Below, piece by piece: positions 56,052-64,000 of a stretch of DNA of 64,000 nt. The stretch is taken from NCBI RefSeq assembly GCF_023703415.1, contig NZ_JAGMTU010000003.1, forward strand, positions 434,001 through 498,000. The letters are read 5' to 3'. This DNA comes from Microbacterium sp. USTB-Y. Its GTDB lineage: Bacteria; Actinomycetota; Actinomycetes; Actinomycetales; Microbacteriaceae. Numbering within the stretch: the stretch's first letter is position 1; every line of letters begins with the position of its first letter. Made by a program: the position numbers and the translations under genes. The notes below the pieces were generated by a model. It ran no database searches. It was not told the DNA's origin and saw only the letters and a program-made list of their open reading frames with translations.

Positions 56052-56669
56052 TCAGACGGCGAGCGCCGGGGCGCCCCGCCACGGACGGCCGATGAGCAGC
56101 AGCACGGCGAGCCAGATCTCGAACGCGAAGATCGGCACGGCCGCGATGCCCGCGACCACGCCGTTGAGCGGGATCGCCCCCCAGAGCTGCGCGAGGTCGC
56201 TCGCGAACACCAGTGCACCGCCCGCGACTCCGAGTGCGGCGAGCGCCCGCGGCAGGATCCGCGCATCCCAGAGCAGCCAGCCCAGCACCACGGTGTTGAC
56301 GCCGATGACCAGCCCCTGACCGACGAGGAACGCCGCCGTGTGCAGCGCGGCCGCGGGGCCCGCCGCGAGCCAGGACGCGCCCTGCGCCCCGGCGCTCGCG
56401 AGCATCGGCAGCGTGCCGGCGAGGATGACCGCCGCCTCGACCGCGCGGAGCACGGCGAACGTCAGCGCGCGCGTCGGCGCGTACTCCTGCAGCAGCCGCC
56501 ACAGCAGCACGCCCGTGCCGACGCAGCCGATCGCCAGGGCGAACTCGAGGGCGACGCCGGCGCGGATCCAGCCCTGGGCGTAGGCGGGCACGGCGAGCAC
56601 CGAGGTGACGTGCGTCACGAGATAGAGGATCCCGGCGAGGAGGGCCTGCCGGCGGAGAGAGGGGGTCAT
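56052..56669 (-). CDS. DUF4386 membrane protein
   Basis: The 205-residue protein has six hydrophobic helices and typical DUF4386 sequence: LLAGILYLVTHVTSVLAVPAY near the N-terminus, RAVEAAVILAGTLPML, and VNTVVLGWLLWDARILPRALAALGVAGG. Function of this family is unknown. The ATG at 56669 is preferred; one 15 bases upstream is possible. It is divergent from a TetR regulator across two matching operators and is its probable target. Confidence 0.85.
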   Translation of the reverse strand: MTPSLRRQALLAGILYLVTHVTSVLAVPAYAQGWIRAGVALEFALAIGCVGTGVLLWRLLQEYAPTRALTFAVLRAVEAAVILAGTLPMLASAGAQGASWLAAGPAAALHTAAFLVGQGLVIGVNTVVLGWLLWDARILPRALAALGVAGGALVFASDLAQLWGAIPLNGVVAGIAAVPIFAFEIWLAVLLLIGRPWRGAPALAV

Positions 56670-56688
56670 GACGGATCCGTTCATTCGG

Positions 56689-56737
56689 GTGTACGGCGTA
56701 TACCTTGCGGATCCGATCGTAGGTGTACGCTGTATAC
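56689..56737. promoter_or_regulatory. Two 15-bp TetR-type operators
   Basis: GTGTACGGCGTATAC (56689-56703) and GTGTACGCTGTATAC (56723-56737) are the same imperfect palindrome, 34 bp start to start. The second ends exactly at the tetR GTG and the first covers the DUF4386 promoter side, so one repressor can control both genes. Confidence 0.8.
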
Positions 56738-57406
56738 GTGTCAACATCGGTGCCGCGGACGCCCCTGGACCGGGGCCGCATCGTCGCCGCGGCCATCGAG
56801 CTCGCCGATGAAGCCGGCCTCGAAGCCACGAGCATGCGGCGCGTCGCGGAGCGCCTCGGCGTCACCCCGATGGCCCTCTACAAGCACGTCGCACACCGGT
56901 CGCAGCTCGTCGACGACATGCTCGACGCGCTGCTGGCTCGCATCCCCGCCGCCGCGCAGGGCGCCGACTGGCGCAGCAGCGTCCGCGCCAGGATCCTGGC
57001 CGCGCGCACCCTGCTCTCCGCGCATCCGTGGGCCCGCGACGCGATCGAGTCGAGCCCCCTCGCCACGGCACGGGTGCTCGCGCACATGGACGCGCTGATG
57101 GGCGCGATGTTCGACGGCGGCCTTTCGGCCGACCTCGTGCACCACGCCATGCACACGCTGAGCACGCGCATGTGGGGGTTCACCCGCGACGTCATGCCGA
57201 CTCCGCGCCTGCCCGATGACGCGGAGCAGCGCGCGGCCGCGATGTCCGCCTATGCGCGGGAGTTCCCCTCCATCGTGCGGATGGCCGCGACCGCGCCCGG
57301 CGCCGGCACGGACTGCGACGACGACGCTGAGTTCGCCTTCGCCCTCGACCTCCTGCTCGAGGGCGTGGAGCAGCGCCGCGTCAGCGGATGGCGCTCGGAT
57401 CGCTGA
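56738..57406 (+). CDS. TetR-family regulator
   Basis: The 222-residue protein has a TetR HTH (IVAAAIELADEAGLEATSMR, RLGVTPMALYKHVAHRSQL) and a TetR_C-like ligand domain. The GTG at 56738 directly follows an operator copy, implying a leaderless or very short-leader transcript. It is divergent from the DUF4386 gene, with which it forms a regulator-target pair. Confidence 0.92.
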   Translation: MSTSVPRTPLDRGRIVAAAIELADEAGLEATSMRRVAERLGVTPMALYKHVAHRSQLVDDMLDALLARIPAAAQGADWRSSVRARILAARTLLSAHPWARDAIESSPLATARVLAHMDALMGAMFDGGLSADLVHHAMHTLSTRMWGFTRDVMPTPRLPDDAEQRAAAMSAYAREFPSIVRMAATAPGAGTDCDDDAEFAFALDLLLEGVEQRRVSGWRSDR

Positions 57407-57420
57407 TCCGGCCGGCGGCA

Positions 57421-57485
57421 CGAGAAACGTTCTGCGCGGGAGACACCACGTCCGCCGCGTGTCTCATGCGGATTCCGGTTTCTCG
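57421..57485. repeat. Intergenic inverted repeat
   Basis: CGAGAAAC (57421-57428) and GAGACAC (57440-57446) are inverted at 57478-57485 and 57459-57465, giving an interrupted stem of about 26 nt per arm. It lies between the tetR and cupin genes. Confidence 0.55.
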
Positions 57486-57533
57486 CGGATCCTGCGCTCG
57501 GACGGCACCCGATTGCTGGGATACCGTGGCGGA

Positions 57534-57941
57534 ATGAGCGGAAACCACGTGTACGAGACCGGAGCGATCGACACCTGGGGTGTCGACGAGGGCACCGGCA
57601 AGCGGTTCGTCGACGGGGAGTCGGCGCAGTACCTCGGAATGTCGGTCAACTCCACGGATCCGGGCGGGAGCTCGCCGTTCTGGCATCGGCACAGCCGTTT
57701 CGAGGAGCTGTACGTGTTCCTCGACGGACGGGGCCAGATGGCGCTCGACGACGAGGTGGTCGACGTGCAGCCGGGCACCGTCGTGCGGGTCGCTCCGGAG
57801 ACCTGGCGCGCGGTGCACAGCGCCGCAGACGCGGGCGTGCCGCTGAAGTGGCTCTGCCTGCGCGGTGGCGGCGACAGCCTCGCCGGGATCGGCCGCGACG
57901 GCGAGCTGGACAAGGAGCGGCCGTTCCCGTGGGCGCGGTGA
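57534..57941 (+). CDS. Cupin-domain protein
   Basis: The 135-residue protein is a single cupin with motif 1 FWHRHSRFEELYVFLDGRG (His/His/Glu metal ligands) and motif 2 PGTVVRVAPETWRAV, in which the usual His is missing. It may be a small dioxygenase, isomerase or ligand-binding protein. TACCGT lies exactly 6 nt before the ATG at 57534. The gene overlaps the S4 gene by 4 bp. Confidence 0.86.
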   Translation: MSGNHVYETGAIDTWGVDEGTGKRFVDGESAQYLGMSVNSTDPGGSSPFWHRHSRFEELYVFLDGRGQMALDDEVVDVQPGTVVRVAPETWRAVHSAADAGVPLKWLCLRGGGDSLAGIGRDGELDKERPFPWAR

Positions 57942-58147
57942 CCGACGTCTCGATCGGCGGCGAGAGCATCCGGCTCGGGCAGTTCCTGAAGTTCGCCGGG
58001 CTCCTCGACTCCGGCGGCGACGCCAAAGAGGCGATCATCGACGGGTACGTGCGCGTCAACGGCGAGGTCGAGCGCCGCCGCGGGCGCCAGCTGGCCGATG
58101 GCGACCTCGTCGGCTACGAGGAGCGGACGGTGCGCGTGCGGCCCTGA
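57938..58147 (+). CDS. Small S4 RNA-binding domain protein
   Basis: The 69-residue protein is a lone S4 domain: SIRLGQFLKFAGLLDSGGDAK, then DGYVRVNGEVERRRGRQL and DLVGYEERTVRV. Such YbcJ-like proteins bind RNA or ribosomes. The GTG at 57938 overlaps the cupin stop (GTGA), suggesting coupling; a GTG nine bases earlier is possible. The specific RNA partner is unknown. Confidence 0.86.
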   Translation: MTDVSIGGESIRLGQFLKFAGLLDSGGDAKEAIIDGYVRVNGEVERRRGRQLADGDLVGYEERTVRVRP

Positions 58148-58159
58148 GCGCCGAGCCGG

Positions 58160-59464
58160 TCAGTCCTGCGCGGGACGGCGCAGCAGCTCGATCACGACGA
58201 GCAGCAGCACCGCGCCCAGCAGCACCCACAGCACGAGCCACGCCGTGAGCGGATGCACGAGCAGCACGACGGCCGCGGCGGCGAGGGCGACGACGATGAG
58301 GATCCCCCGGCGCGACCGATCGATCCATCCGCCGAGGCGCGCGACCCCGCCCGGAGCATCGTCCGAGGGCGCGCCCCCGCCGGGACGCACCGCCGCGGCC
58401 ACACGGCCACCGGCGCCGCGGACGGCGACCGCCGCGCGCGAGGCGCCGATCAGCCAGGCGACGAGGGCCGCCACCAGCGAGATCAGACCGAGTGCGAGCA
58501 GACGCTGCGTGAGCGGCTCCGTGATCCGGTCGAACACTCCCCCGGCCGCCGCAGGCGTGATCGCGGATCCGTTGGACGCCAGGGCGCCGATGCCCACCGC
58601 GCGTCCGACCGCGACCGCGGCGAGCAGCATCACCATGATCACGACCGCCGCGACACCCGTCGCGAGGATCGCGCGCCGGCGGCGCCGCGCCACCAGCACA
58701 CCGGCGACGAGCAGCGCGAGCGCGAGCCACGGCAGCCAGGCCGAGACGGTGACGACGATGCCGTAGGCCGCGACGGCCGTGCCCATCGAGGCGTTGTGCA
58801 CGAGGACGATCGAGCGGTCGGTGGTGGGGATGGCCTGCGCGAAGGTCACCCCCTCGGCGAGCAGCCGTGCGCGCACCCCTTCGAGGACGGGTCCGAGCTG
58901 CAGCGTCAGCGTGCCGTCCGCGCCGGCGACGACCGCCGTGTCGGGGCCGCCCTGCAGCGCAGCCACGGCCTGGGCGTGGGAGACGCGCAGGGTCTGCTTC
59001 CAGATGTCGGCGAACGCCGGCGAGGTGATCACGTTCTCGACCATGCCGCGCACGAGGTTCTGCGCCCCCTGAGCGACCGGAGCCTGGAGCAGCCCCAGAG
59101 CGGTCGCTGCCCGGGGCGGCAGGTCGAGCGAGCGCAGACCGTCGAACACGTCGGCGGTGAGACCGGGGATGTCGACCTGCTGGTCGATCACGTCGTTGGT
59201 CGCGCGCACCAGCACGGCCTGCACCGCCGGGTCGGCGGCGAGCGGGGCGAACGTCGCGACGAACTGATCGGTGTCGGTGAGCAGGTCCCGGGCATAGCTC
59301 GTGACGGCGCTGACCGAGCCGAGGACCAGGCCGAGCACGATCAGCACCGCCGAGGCCGCACTGCGCCACCCCGCGCCGGCACGCGCCGCGGCGCCCCGGC
59401 GCAACACATCGTTCTCGGCCTCGAGGCGGGCGATCTGCGCGGCCGGATCCTCGGCGCTCGTCAT
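58160..59464 (-). CDS. Integral membrane protein with N-terminal coiled coil
   Basis: The 434-residue protein starts with a short leucine-zipper-like coiled coil (QIARLEAENDVLRR), then a transmembrane helix, a large extracytoplasmic helical domain (about residues 55-210; DQFVATFAPLAADPAVQ) and four or five more helices in the C-terminal half. This architecture is common in actinobacteria but uncharacterised. It converges with the S4 gene at 12 bp. Upstream is a 350-bp gap. Confidence 0.78.
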   Translation of the reverse strand: MTSAEDPAAQIARLEAENDVLRRGAAARAGAGWRSAASAVLIVLGLVLGSVSAVTSYARDLLTDTDQFVATFAPLAADPAVQAVLVRATNDVIDQQVDIPGLTADVFDGLRSLDLPPRAATALGLLQAPVAQGAQNLVRGMVENVITSPAFADIWKQTLRVSHAQAVAALQGGPDTAVVAGADGTLTLQLGPVLEGVRARLLAEGVTFAQAIPTTDRSIVLVHNASMGTAVAAYGIVVTVSAWLPWLALALLVAGVLVARRRRRAILATGVAAVVIMVMLLAAVAVGRAVGIGALASNGSAITPAAAGGVFDRITEPLTQRLLALGLISLVAALVAWLIGASRAAVAVRGAGGRVAAAVRPGGGAPSDDAPGGVARLGGWIDRSRRGILIVVALAAAAVVLLVHPLTAWLVLWVLLGAVLLLVVIELLRRPAQD

Positions 59465-59815
59465 CGACGCATCCTTCCGTGGGGCTCGGTCGGGAAGGCG
59501 CCGAGCAGGTGGGCTAAGAGCAGACTATTGCCCCATCCGACGCCGACCAGGTCTCCGCGCCCCGCCCTTGGATCGCGCGCCCGGGCCGGCGCGACCGTCA
59601 GCCCGCCAGGCCCAGGAACACCAGGAGCAGCCGCTCGACCTGCGCGAGCTCCTCGGCCGTGGCACGAGCTGGGCACTCTTCGCGGACGAGTGCACCTGTG
59701 CGGATCGATCGTCCGGACCGGATCCTCTCGCTCCACGGGTCCGGTCCACCGATCGGTGCTCGACCATGACCGATCGGTGGATCCGGGCGAAGCGACCTCC
59801 GAGGACTCTGGAGGG
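59465..59815. other. Gene-free gap with paired palindromes and a possible coding remnant
   Basis: This 351-bp gap separates divergent genes. It contains the palindromic pair at 59745-59781. On the minus strand, 59598-59700 reads as a coding-like tail (EECPARATAEELAQVERLL) without a clear start or the rest of a gene, so it could be a gene remnant or chance. Nothing else is recognised. Confidence 0.4.
59745..59781. promoter_or_regulatory. Paired ACCGATCGGT palindromes
   Basis: TCCACCGATCGGT (59745-59757) and ACCGATCGGTGGA (59769-59781) are inverted copies and each contains the perfect palindrome ACCGATCGGT; 24 bp separates them. They lie 35 bp ahead of the membrane protein/kinase/regulator operon, a good candidate operator for it. 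Confidence 0.6.
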
Positions 59816-60238
59816 ATGAACACGACAGCCACCGTCTCCCCCTTCTCACCTCGCCGCGCGGCGTTCCGTCCGGTCGTCCTCCTCTCCTGGGCGTTCGTCG
59901 CGGTCAGCGCCGCGATGATCGCCTTCCTCTCGCTCGCCACCGTGTCCGGCACCGCGTTCGAGATCGCGATCTGGATCCGCTGCTCCCTCGTCCTGGCCAG
60001 CGGGATCGTCGTGGTCGCGATGGCCGTCGCCGCCGCCCGCGGCTCCCGCGGCGCCTGGGTGCGCCTGCGGATCGTCAGCCCGATCATCGTGGCCGCGGTG
60101 ATCGTGATCGTGTCCATCCCCGGCTTCCTGCCCGACGGGGTGCGCATCGAGCAGGCCGTGTGCGGGCTCCTGCTGCTGCCCGTGGCGATCCTGGTGAACC
60201 TGCCCCGCATGCGGGCGCTCTTCGCGCCGAAGGCGTAA
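59816..60238 (+). CDS. Four-helix membrane protein in a two-component operon
   Basis: The 140-residue protein has four hydrophobic helices and few loops, with a basic segment RGSRGAWVRLRI in the middle. I do not recognise the family. GGAGGG lies directly before the ATG at 59816, unusually close, and GAGGA is 10 nt upstream. It ends 9 bp before the histidine kinase gene, so it may be a sensory partner or an effector of that system. Confidence 0.74.
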   Translation: MNTTATVSPFSPRRAAFRPVVLLSWAFVAVSAAMIAFLSLATVSGTAFEIAIWIRCSLVLASGIVVVAMAVAAARGSRGAWVRLRIVSPIIVAAVIVIVSIPGFLPDGVRIEQAVCGLLLLPVAILVNLPRMRALFAPKA

Positions 60239-60247
60239 GGTCGGCCC

Positions 60248-61360
60248 GTGATGGACTCGCGCTGGCGGACCGTGCTCTCGGTCGCCCCGTACGTCGTGCT
60301 GGGGCTCCTGGCCGGGTTCGCGGTCCTCACGGAGGCGCGGCAGCCGGAGCGGCTGCTGCCGACGCTCGCCCTGTGCGCGGCCTACGGCCTGTGGGTGCTC
60401 GTCCTGCGCACCCTGCCGTTCCGGTGGCGCGACCGGCCCGCCGTGATCGCGGTCTTCCTCGCCGGCGCGATCGGGCTGAACCTGCTGCTCGTGCTGCGCG
60501 AGGGCACGTTCGGCTTCCTGGCGGTCGCGACTTTCTCGTTCGCGTACTCGCTCGCAGCCTGGCCGTGGGAGCTGATCCCCGTCGCGGGCACCGCGGTCGT
60601 CGCGGGGATCGCGCAGAGCTCGGGGTTCCGCGCGGATCCGGCCGGCATCGCGGGAACCGCGGCCGTGATCCTGCTGAACGTCGTCGTGATGTGCGGGCTC
60701 TCGTTCGGACTGCACCGCGCCGAGCTGACGATGCACCGCACCGCCGTCCAGGACGAGCGCGCCCGTCTCGCCCGCGAGATCCACGACACCCTCGCCCAGG
60801 GCTTCACCGGCATCATCACCCAGCTGCAGGCGGCGGAGCAGGCGGCCGACGACGGCGCGCGCCGCCGGCACACGGAGGCCGCACTGACGCTCGCCCGCGA
60901 CGGGCTCGCCGAGGCCCGCCGCTCCGTGCAGGCGCTGCGCCCGGCGGCGCTGGAGCAGACCTCGCTCGCGGACGCCCTCTCCGGCGTGGCCCGGTCGTGG
61001 TCCACGCGCACCGGCATCGCCACGACGGTGACCGCGGCCGGTGACGCCCGAGGGCTGCCGACGGAGACCGAGGTGGCGCTGCTCCGCATGGCCCAGGAGG
61101 CGCTGGCCAACGTCGAGAAGCATGCGGCGGCGACCCGGGTGACGCTCGCCCTGCGCGTGGGGCCCGCGACGGCGAGCCTGGAGGTGCGCGACGACGGCCG
61201 CGGCTTCGACGCCGTCGACCGCCTTAGGGGCGCCGCGGACGGCTCCGGCGGGTACGGCCTCATCGCCATGCGGGAGCGGCTGGAGGCCGCGGCAGGGGCG
61301 CTGATGGTGGACTCCCGCCCCGGGCGCGGAACCGTCGTGCGCGCGGAGGTGCCCGCATGA
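60248..61360 (+). CDS. Membrane sensor histidine kinase (HisKA_3 type)
   Basis: The 370-residue kinase has five or six N-terminal helices (residues 8-150), HisKA_3 His179 (RLAREIHDTLAQGFTG), and HATPase motifs EALANVEKHAAATR, DDGRGFD and GYGLIAMRERL. The GTG at 60248 has TAAGGT exactly 6 nt upstream, and this hexamer overlaps the stop of the preceding gene, so an internal leaderless promoter may exist. It overlaps the response regulator gene by 4 bp. Confidence 0.93.
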   Translation: MMDSRWRTVLSVAPYVVLGLLAGFAVLTEARQPERLLPTLALCAAYGLWVLVLRTLPFRWRDRPAVIAVFLAGAIGLNLLLVLREGTFGFLAVATFSFAYSLAAWPWELIPVAGTAVVAGIAQSSGFRADPAGIAGTAAVILLNVVVMCGLSFGLHRAELTMHRTAVQDERARLAREIHDTLAQGFTGIITQLQAAEQAADDGARRRHTEAALTLARDGLAEARRSVQALRPAALEQTSLADALSGVARSWSTRTGIATTVTAAGDARGLPTETEVALLRMAQEALANVEKHAAATRVTLALRVGPATASLEVRDDGRGFDAVDRLRGAADGSGGYGLIAMRERLEAAAGALMVDSRPGRGTVVRAEVPA

Positions 61361-61992
61361 CCGCACTCACCCTGCTCGTCGTCGACGACCATCCCGTCGT
61401 GCGCGACGGCATCGTGGGCATGGTCGGATCCGCCGAGGACATCGACGTGATCGGCGAGGCGTCGGACGGGGTCGAGGCGGTCGCCCTCGCCCTTGTGCAC
61501 GCCCCCGACGTCGTGCTCATGGATCTGCGGATGCCGCGGATGGACGGCGTCGCCGCGCTGCGCGAGTTCGCGCGCCTCGGCATCACCAGCCGCGTGGTGG
61601 TGCTGACGACGTTCGACGCGGACGCCGACGTGCTCCCCGCGATCGCCGCCGGCGCCACCGGATACCTGCTCAAGGACGCCACCCGAGACGAGCTGCTGGA
61701 CGCGATCCGCGCCGCGGCGGCGGGACGGACGGTGCTTGCCTCCGAGGTTGCCTCACGGCTCGTCGGCCGGGTGCGCGCCCCCGAGGCGAGCCTCCTCACC
61801 CCGCGCGAGCTGGAGATCCTCGCCCTGGTCGCCGAGGGCACCACGAACCGCGCCGCCGGCGACCGGCTGCACCTCAGCGAAGCCACCGTCAAGACGCACC
61901 TGCTGAGCATCTACGCCAAGCTCGGCGTCGGCGACCGTGCCGCCGCCGTGGCCGAGGGCTTCCGCCGCGGCCTGCTCGACACGGCCCGCTGA
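61357..61992 (+). CDS. NarL/LuxR-type response regulator
   Basis: The 211-residue regulator has acidic residues Asp10 and Asp11 (VVDDHP), phosphoacceptor Asp56 (VVLMDLRMPRMDG), Lys in YLLKDA, and a LuxR HTH (LTPRELEILALVAEGTTNR, LSEATVKTHLLSIYAKL). It completes the operon with the kinase and the small membrane protein. Its targets are not visible, though the ACCGATCGGT pair upstream is a candidate site. Confidence 0.95.
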   Translation: MTALTLLVVDDHPVVRDGIVGMVGSAEDIDVIGEASDGVEAVALALVHAPDVVLMDLRMPRMDGVAALREFARLGITSRVVVLTTFDADADVLPAIAAGATGYLLKDATRDELLDAIRAAAAGRTVLASEVASRLVGRVRAPEASLLTPRELEILALVAEGTTNRAAGDRLHLSEATVKTHLLSIYAKLGVGDRAAAVAEGFRRGLLDTAR

Positions 61993-62023
61993 GGGCCGCC
62001 GGCGCCGACGGTAAACTGGGCCG

Positions 62024-62959
62024 ATGGGCGATGGGGAGCTCGGCCTGCCGGGAACACGCACTTTCGCGGACGCCTTCGCCGACGCGATCGCTCGCCGCGA
62101 CGTGACGCTGTCCGCCCTGCGGACGCGCCTGGAGGATCGCGGGAATCCTGTCTCGCTCGCGACCCTGAGCTCCTGGCGGTCGGGAACGCGCACGCCCGAC
62201 GTGCAGCGGAGCTGGGCGGCGCTCAGTGACCTCGAGGACCTTCTGCAGCTCCCCGCAGGCGATCTCGTGCGCCTCACCGCGCCCCGTCGCGCGCCGACGA
62301 ATGCGACTCCCGCCCGGTTCCTCTTCGACGAGGCGCGCGCCGCGGGACTCGACATGAGGATCGACGACGTCGTGAGCGAGCTGATCCGCGTCCTGGAGCT
62401 GGCGCCTCAGGATGCGTTCCGCGAACTGTCGATCCAGCGGATCATCGACGTCGACGAGAACCTCCTCGTCGCGCGCGAGGTCACCTACTCCGTGGTCGAA
62501 TGCGTGACCGGAGAGGTGTCCCGTTTCGGCTGGCTCAAGTTCAGCGACGAGCCGCAGTTCGACGGGATCGGTCAGATCACGCTCGACGGGCACGCCAGCG
62601 AACACCACGTCGATCCCTCGGGACGCATCCATGTGACGGTGTTCGAACTCGAGGAACCGCTCGCCCCCGGCGAGACCACCCTCCTCGCCGTGCGTCAGGA
62701 CATCCCGGTCGAGCAGCGGTCCCAGCGCCGCGAGACGGTCACGCACGTCCATCACCCCGCGCAGAAGGTCGTGAGCTGGATCCGGTTCGATCCGCGCAAC
62801 GTGCCGGAGCGGATCGAGGAGTTCGATCGCACCGAGACGGCCGAGCACATGACTCTGCGCGTCCTGGACACCCCGACGTCCCTCCATCAGGTCCGCTGGG
62901 ACTATGGTCCCGGGGCGCTGGGCCTGCGCTGGGGCGACCCGCAGCCCGCCGACGACTGA
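62024..62959 (+). CDS. HTH protein with unknown C-terminal domain (paralogue A)
   Basis: The 311-residue protein has an N-terminal XRE-like HTH (residues 12-70; FADAFADAIARRDVTLSALRTRL, VSLATLSSWRSG) and a C-terminal domain of about 200 residues predicted beta-rich, ending GPGALGLRWG. TAAACT lies exactly 6 nt before the ATG at 62024. It converges with a paralogue having the same layout and the same terminal motif. I do not recognise the C-terminal domain; a ligand-sensing role is a guess. Confidence 0.72.
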   Translation: MGDGELGLPGTRTFADAFADAIARRDVTLSALRTRLEDRGNPVSLATLSSWRSGTRTPDVQRSWAALSDLEDLLQLPAGDLVRLTAPRRAPTNATPARFLFDEARAAGLDMRIDDVVSELIRVLELAPQDAFRELSIQRIIDVDENLLVAREVTYSVVECVTGEVSRFGWLKFSDEPQFDGIGQITLDGHASEHHVDPSGRIHVTVFELEEPLAPGETTLLAVRQDIPVEQRSQRRETVTHVHHPAQKVVSWIRFDPRNVPERIEEFDRTETAEHMTLRVLDTPTSLHQVRWDYGPGALGLRWGDPQPADD

Positions 62960-62992
62960 GCCGGCTCCGCGCCGGCGCGCGCGGCGCGCTCC

Positions 62993-63865
62993 TCAGTCGT
63001 CATCGAACCCCCAGCGCATCCTCAGGCCACCCGGACCGAAGTCGCGGCGCAGGCGGTGCACCGATCTCGTCGTCCCCGCCGCCACCGTGACCGTCCGGGT
63101 GCCCCGGGACGTCATCTCGGTCTCGTCGAACCACTCCGGGGCACGGTCTCCGGCGGCCCGGAACCACTGCACGATCTCGCGCACCGGCCGGCGGACCGTC
63201 ATGAGATGCTCACGAGGCGCGGGATAGCCCTCGGGAGACACCGCCTCGAACGAGACCATCGCGGTCTCACCCGGCTCGAGCGAGCGGTCGAGCGCCAGGG
63301 CGAAACCGCTCATCGTCCCGCCCGGGTGCCGGACCGTCCGGGCGAGCGTGCATCCGGCGAGGTTCCTCAGCACCGGCACGATCTCCGTGGGGCGGGACGC
63401 GGTGAGCAGAACCCCGAGCGAGTCCACACGGTTCTGCACGCACTGCACGAGGAGCACCGAGGACGCCTCCGACACCGTTCCCGATGCCGAGATCTCGATC
63501 GTCTCGCGGAGCGAGAGGATCCGCAGGCTGTCCGGAGGCGAGACCGCCAGCAGCGCGAACGTCTCCGCGCCTTCGGAATCGCGGAGCGAGGCGGGCGCGG
63601 ACACCCTGCCCCGCCGCCGGGATCGCCCCGCCAGAAAGCGCGTGAGCGCACCCGACTCGAGACCCAGCTCGACCTCGATCCCGGCCACGATCGCAGCCGA
63701 CGCCGCCCCTTCGGGGTGCCGCGCCCCCGTCCGCCAGTAGCTGAGCGTCGCAAGCGAGATCGACAGTCCCCGCCGGGAGAGCCGGTCCCGCAACGCCGAC
63801 ATCGAGACCCCGCCGACCGCGAGCGCCTCCGCGAACTCCTGCGCGAACGCCCGCTCCCCTGGCAT
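62993..63865 (-). CDS. HTH protein with unknown C-terminal domain (paralogue B)
   Basis: The 290-residue protein shares the plan of its convergent neighbour: N-terminal HTH (FAQEFAEALAVGGVSMSALRDRL, LSISLATLSYWRTGARHPEG), a middle region with ILSLRETIEI and LVQCVQNRVDSLG, and a C-terminal part REIVQWFRAAGDRAPEWFDETEM ending GPGGLRMRWGFDDD. GGAGAGG lies 5 nt before the ATG at 63865. Divergence between the copies is large, so the duplication is old. Function unknown. Confidence 0.72.
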   Translation of the reverse strand: MPGERAFAQEFAEALAVGGVSMSALRDRLSRRGLSISLATLSYWRTGARHPEGAASAAIVAGIEVELGLESGALTRFLAGRSRRRGRVSAPASLRDSEGAETFALLAVSPPDSLRILSLRETIEISASGTVSEASSVLLVQCVQNRVDSLGVLLTASRPTEIVPVLRNLAGCTLARTVRHPGGTMSGFALALDRSLEPGETAMVSFEAVSPEGYPAPREHLMTVRRPVREIVQWFRAAGDRAPEWFDETEMTSRGTRTVTVAAGTTRSVHRLRRDFGPGGLRMRWGFDDD

Positions 63866-63946
63866 CGGTCCTCTCCCGCCGTGCTCGTCCCCTCACCGGA
63901 AGTATCCTCCGATGACGCCGGATCCCGCGGATCCGCTCCATCCGGA

Positions 63947-64000
63947 TTCACACTTCCAGACCTCCTGTGAAGGCCCGCTTCCTATCGTCGAGCATGTCGG
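63947..64000 (+). promoter_or_regulatory. Right-edge promoter region and possible gene start
   Basis: TTCACA (63947-63952) and TGTGAA (63966-63971) form an inverted repeat, followed by TATCGT (63983-63988) and an ATG at 63994 only 5 nt later. This looks like another leaderless start of a plus-strand gene that runs off the right edge; only ATGTCGG is visible. Confidence 0.4.

Overview
The window is high-GC DNA (about 70% G+C by eye) with dense genes, GTG starts, many ATGA/GTGA overlaps and actinobacterial families (XRE/MmyB, FCD-GntR, IdeR-type iron box, SufS-SufU, LAQTG sorting signal). This suggests an actinobacterium, most likely a member of the Microbacteriaceae such as Microbacterium; that placement is inferred from gene style, not from a search. 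I found no rRNA, tRNA, CRISPR array, transposase or phage gene.

Layout. 1-2.9 kb: an unknown gene pair, a low-molecular-weight tyrosine phosphatase and purB. 3.3-13 kb: MFS, DMT and MATE exporters, small membrane proteins, manA, an acyl-CoA synthetase and a double VOC-domain protein. 13.4-19.1 kb: an aldo/keto reductase with a divergent MmyB-type regulator, an HTH/PIN toxin-antitoxin pair, a MarR-controlled membrane protein/SDR operon. 19.3-22.9 kb: a copper operon (copZ, a His-rich secreted protein, copA) behind two CsoR-like palindromes. 25.6-30 kb: sulfur metabolism, with sufS-sufU followed by a cysteine-rich leader peptide and a single ORF that joins cystathionine beta-synthase to cystathionine gamma-synthase. 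30.1-33.9 kb: two secreted proteins, the second a collagen-like LAQTG surface protein with three near-identical unknown domains. 34-37.6 kb: an unusual operon of a cysteine-rich radical SAM protein of the MJ0619/tetraether-lipid-synthase type, an Lgt paralogue and two small membrane proteins. 37.7-41.6 kb: an iron-siderophore ABC importer behind an IdeR/DtxR-like box. 41.9-47 kb: a fused FAD/Fe-S 2-hydroxyacid dehydrogenase with an FCD regulator, and an epimerase with a TetR regulator. 47-64 kb: a ComB-like phosphatase, a J-domain protein, two histidine kinase/response regulator pairs, three paralogous serine-hydrolase lipoproteins, a TetR/DUF4386 pair, cupin, S4 protein and two facing paralogues of an HTH protein with an unknown C-terminal domain.

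Regulation is readable in several places. At least fifteen genes carry a TANNNT hexamer exactly 6 or 7 nt before the start codon, so leaderless transcription appears common. Intergenic spaces repeatedly hold 60-100 bp inverted repeats; four of these share arms of the form GCRCAAYKCAGG.

The most promising undescribed items are the radical SAM/Lgt-paralogue operon, the leaderless Cys leader peptide ahead of the transsulfuration fusion, the fusion itself, the repeated surface-protein domain and the inverted-repeat family.
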